A DNA stretch of 7,970 nt from Candidatus Saganbacteria bacterium (GTDB taxonomy: Bacteria; Margulisbacteria; WOR-1; O2-12-FULL-45-9; XYB2-FULL-48-7): the NCBI GenBank assembly GCA_020051815.1, contig JAGVQF010000082.1, positions 1-7,970 on the forward strand, given 5' to 3'. Below are positions 7,001-7,970 of this stretch, piece after piece. Position numbers and translations under genes: made by a program. A model generated the notes under the pieces. That model saw only the letters and a list, made by a program, of their open reading frames with translations, was not told where the DNA came from and did no database searches. How positions within the stretch are numbered: position 1 is the stretch's first letter; every line of letters begins with the position of its first letter.

Positions 7001-7970
7001 GTCACCCTGATCTCAAGCGAGGCAGTCCCGGTTGGGTTCCGCGCTTCGGCCGGCAGGAAAAAGTTCAATATTTTCAGGTCGGCGAGCTCCAGCCGGCTGC
7101 CGGTGAGAAAGAGTTTTGTGGGAGTGCCCAGGCCAGTCACGCCGCCCACGCGCACAACTGATCTGTTATTTTGAATCAGCGCGTCGTTAATTTCGATCTT
7201 TTCATGGCCGATCGAGACGGCGCCGCGGGCCTGATCGAACTTTTGCTCGCCGATCCGGCCGTCAGATAATAAAACCTCACCGGAAGCCGTCAGATTCTTG
7301 AGCGGTGAAGCCAGGAAATCCGGGTCAAGTTTCCAGCGGGTGCGTCCGTTGAACTTGTCAAGTTTCGCTCCCATCTCGCCAAACACGCCGCGGCCGGAGA
7401 GGCGCAGGCCAACGGCTTCCGCTTGCAGGTCAAATGTCAGGTCGGGAGTGACCCGGCCGCTGGCGCGAAAAGAGACGTTGCCGGACGCCGCGGCGAAATC
7501 GTCAAGGTAAAAATCGCCTTGCTTGATTCGAAAAAACGAAGAAACCGTCTGCATCGGCTGGCCGAAGACCAGTCCGCCTGAAAGGTCGGCCGAAACCGAA
7601 CCGGTCAGGTCGACGACCGGTCCCGCCAGGTCAGCCGAGCCGCTGCCCCGGCCTTCGATGCCGGGCGAGTTTTGCGCCAGCGCGGCCAGATCGAGCCCGG
7701 AAAATTTCGCTTTGAGTTTTAGGCGAGGCTGTTTTTTAACGTCCAGGGTAAGATGGCCGGACAAATTGCCTCTGTAAAAAGCCCGGCTGCCGAATTCAAG
7801 TGAGAGGACGCGCCCGCTCAAACCGCCGCTGACGTCAAGGGGTATCCCGGCCAGCCGGCCGGCCGCTTCCTTAATGATCAGCTTTTCATCATCGATAAAA
7901 AGTTGGCCCGAAACATTTTCGGCCCGCGAACCCTCAAACTCGCCCGAGGCGTTAACAAGCCTGGCCTGGC
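4081..7970 (-). CDS. TamB/AsmA-like translocation and assembly protein (5' end cut by window edge)
   Basis: TamB-family proteins run from the inner membrane across the periplasm as a long hydrophobic beta-groove. They serve phospholipid transport and outer-membrane protein assembly, partnering an Omp85 protein. The frame is open from base 7970 to the TGA at 4083-4081, at least 1295 residues. A TTG at 7821 is not the true start: the frame continues upstream with the same kind of sequence (for example GQLFIDDEKLIIKEAAG). Most of the protein consists of short alternating strands with repeated L-x-G-x-hydrophobic patterns such as LSGSVSADLSGGL and LNGSLRGTANLD. A proline-rich, more soluble stretch lies at about 6170-6380. 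The C-terminal DUF490/TamB domain lies at about 4081-4950: GTVNIFNREFTLLTPELR, then GPDLDITASVDVD, then YSEQDLKVMLLPDF, ending FSFW with an aromatic terminus. E. coli TamB has about 1259 residues, so this one is larger. The N-terminal membrane anchor lies outside the window. Confidence 0.92.
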   Translation of the reverse strand, partial: QARLVNASGEFEGSRAENVSGQLFIDDEKLIIKEAAGRLAGIPLDVSGGLSGRVLSLEFGSRAFYRGNLSGHLTLDVKKQPRLKLKAKFSGLDLAALAQNSPGIEGRGSGSADLAGPVVDLTGSVSADLSGGLVFGQPMQTVSSFFRIKQGDFYLDDFAAASGNVSFRASGRVTPDLTFDLQAEAVGLRLSGRGVFGEMGAKLDKFNGRTRWKLDPDFLASPLKNLTASGEVLLSDGRIGEQKFDQARGAVSIGHEKIEINDALIQNNRSVVRVGGVTGLGTPTKLFLTGSRLELADLKILNFFLPAEARNPTGTASLEIRVTGELSREIRLSSPDPLLDLSVNARLEISSAEVAAMPITDAGFKLDWHDRSLKISDCRVVMPDSRLDLDYGYNKDGSLNGSLRGTANLDHYKTLTGKYGRISGLAGFGLGINGQAGNPQVAAAFWLKSFAINDIYIDDIAGELTYYSNKLSVAKPVFFKNGKDIYSLAGDLLLDQKKPGESELDLSLGIEQAELSSAFQFLYKVEGELMNRLVPPPERPPVVRLRLAPFALPDIAAFGGADRLQLYSANGQKRRFFLQAWQSVKSESAKIQAAAPAENMGGAVSAKTNIKGKINDLSGQLKMRIDEGFFRNYRFDSLSVQAALKNQTFKIENAELKKGGGSLSARGDYDLKGDLSFNVTASDMPLDIMEIAFPDKPFKGAFNMNAGVDGPLKSLKYSLAASGKNISLAGVDLDEASVSITQKGNGLYLHELSLLKDGRLSSAYGSIIFSRPGKVALEANLKGNAIGLVNLFTDQIKWSKGNSAVTVKASGTLAEPKINGHLVIADNTIYVKALSADLRQVSGSATIENNVLRIGNLTGIWTGKTTKDIANSIGLSGSIDLRGALAERGRIDLDLAFSPTLLYADFRDLYTGAINVKALSLSGPLYFDWSEGPLLQGSVEAANAVITLAESAGGGRIFPLRLGLETELGKNVYAVMGDVATLNLSNVLMNLEINGGLNISGDLRTPNLLGRIGIRRGTVNIFNREFTLLTPELRKKYATYAPAAADSENSAVFRGEGTGPDLDITASVDVDNQEKEGSAYVKRKVNVLARLRGIIGERDEERGLKISLSGFTDDKTKSPPQFAPVRYSEQDLKVMLLPDFIKSLAGLGAPGAETKTDTNAVVADYLSSRVQSLLFRGLEREAEQRLGLESLTLEYNFGPKIGEAMGVKDIKGFEEKPAWSVGFVKGFFDRLFLDVRYAQGSGQTTTAAGQTLFNYQLTYKLTPIWAIIYYREPSTIDQPTTGYQKVTLKAGFSFW

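Noticed and set aside
7819..7821. TTG 7821 as start of the TamB-like gene
   Set aside because: The frame is open to the window edge with the same strand-rich sequence upstream, and there is no signal anchor after this TTG; the gene simply continues past base 7970.

Overview
The window is a compact block in which every supportable gene lies on the minus strand. Read in the direction of transcription, from high to low coordinates, the order is: a very large TamB/AsmA-type protein (5' end outside the window), an Omp85-family outer-membrane beta-barrel protein, a small palindromic MITE-like repeat, rsmG (16S rRNA methyltransferase), parA/soj and parB/spo0J (3' end outside the window). Coding density is very high. 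The longest stretch without a confident gene is about 140 bases, and it is filled by the palindromic repeat. No tRNA, rRNA, CRISPR array, transposase or phage gene was found.

The organism is a diderm (two-membrane) bacterium, because it encodes a secreted Omp85 barrel protein with POTRA domains and a TamB-like envelope-spanning protein. Base composition is moderately GC-rich and codon choice looks uniform across the genes. The stops are TGA in three genes and TAA in parA, consistent with a standard code. The Omp85 has three POTRA domains, as TamA and the cyanobacterial Omp85 proteins do. The phylum cannot be named safely from this sequence; an uncultured or poorly sampled diderm lineage is plausible.

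Region by region: positions 4081-7970 hold the TamB-like gene and 2396-4069 the Omp85 gene. These two are separated by 11 bases, with a clear Shine-Dalgarno sequence in the gap, and look like a co-translated envelope-assembly pair. Positions 2251-2387 hold an inverted-repeat element with two nested perfect hairpins. One of its ends abuts and includes the most likely start codon of rsmG. Positions 1628-2257 are rsmG, 851-1612 parA and 1-858 parB. The rsmG-parA-parB order is the classic origin-proximal arrangement, but mnmG (gidA), often found beside rsmG, is not here and the envelope pair stands upstream instead. parB overlaps the end of parA by 8 bases. A perfect extended -10 box overlaps the rsmG stop codon just before parA and may give parAB its own, nearly leaderless, transcript.

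The genes fall into two functional groups: outer-membrane assembly or lipid and protein transport between the membranes (TamB-like plus Omp85), and ribosome modification with chromosome segregation (RsmG, ParA, ParB). Nothing here forms a clearly new system. The most unusual spot is the repeat at the bamA-type/rsmG junction, which is open in the rsmG frame from end to end and appears to have set the N-terminus of RsmG.
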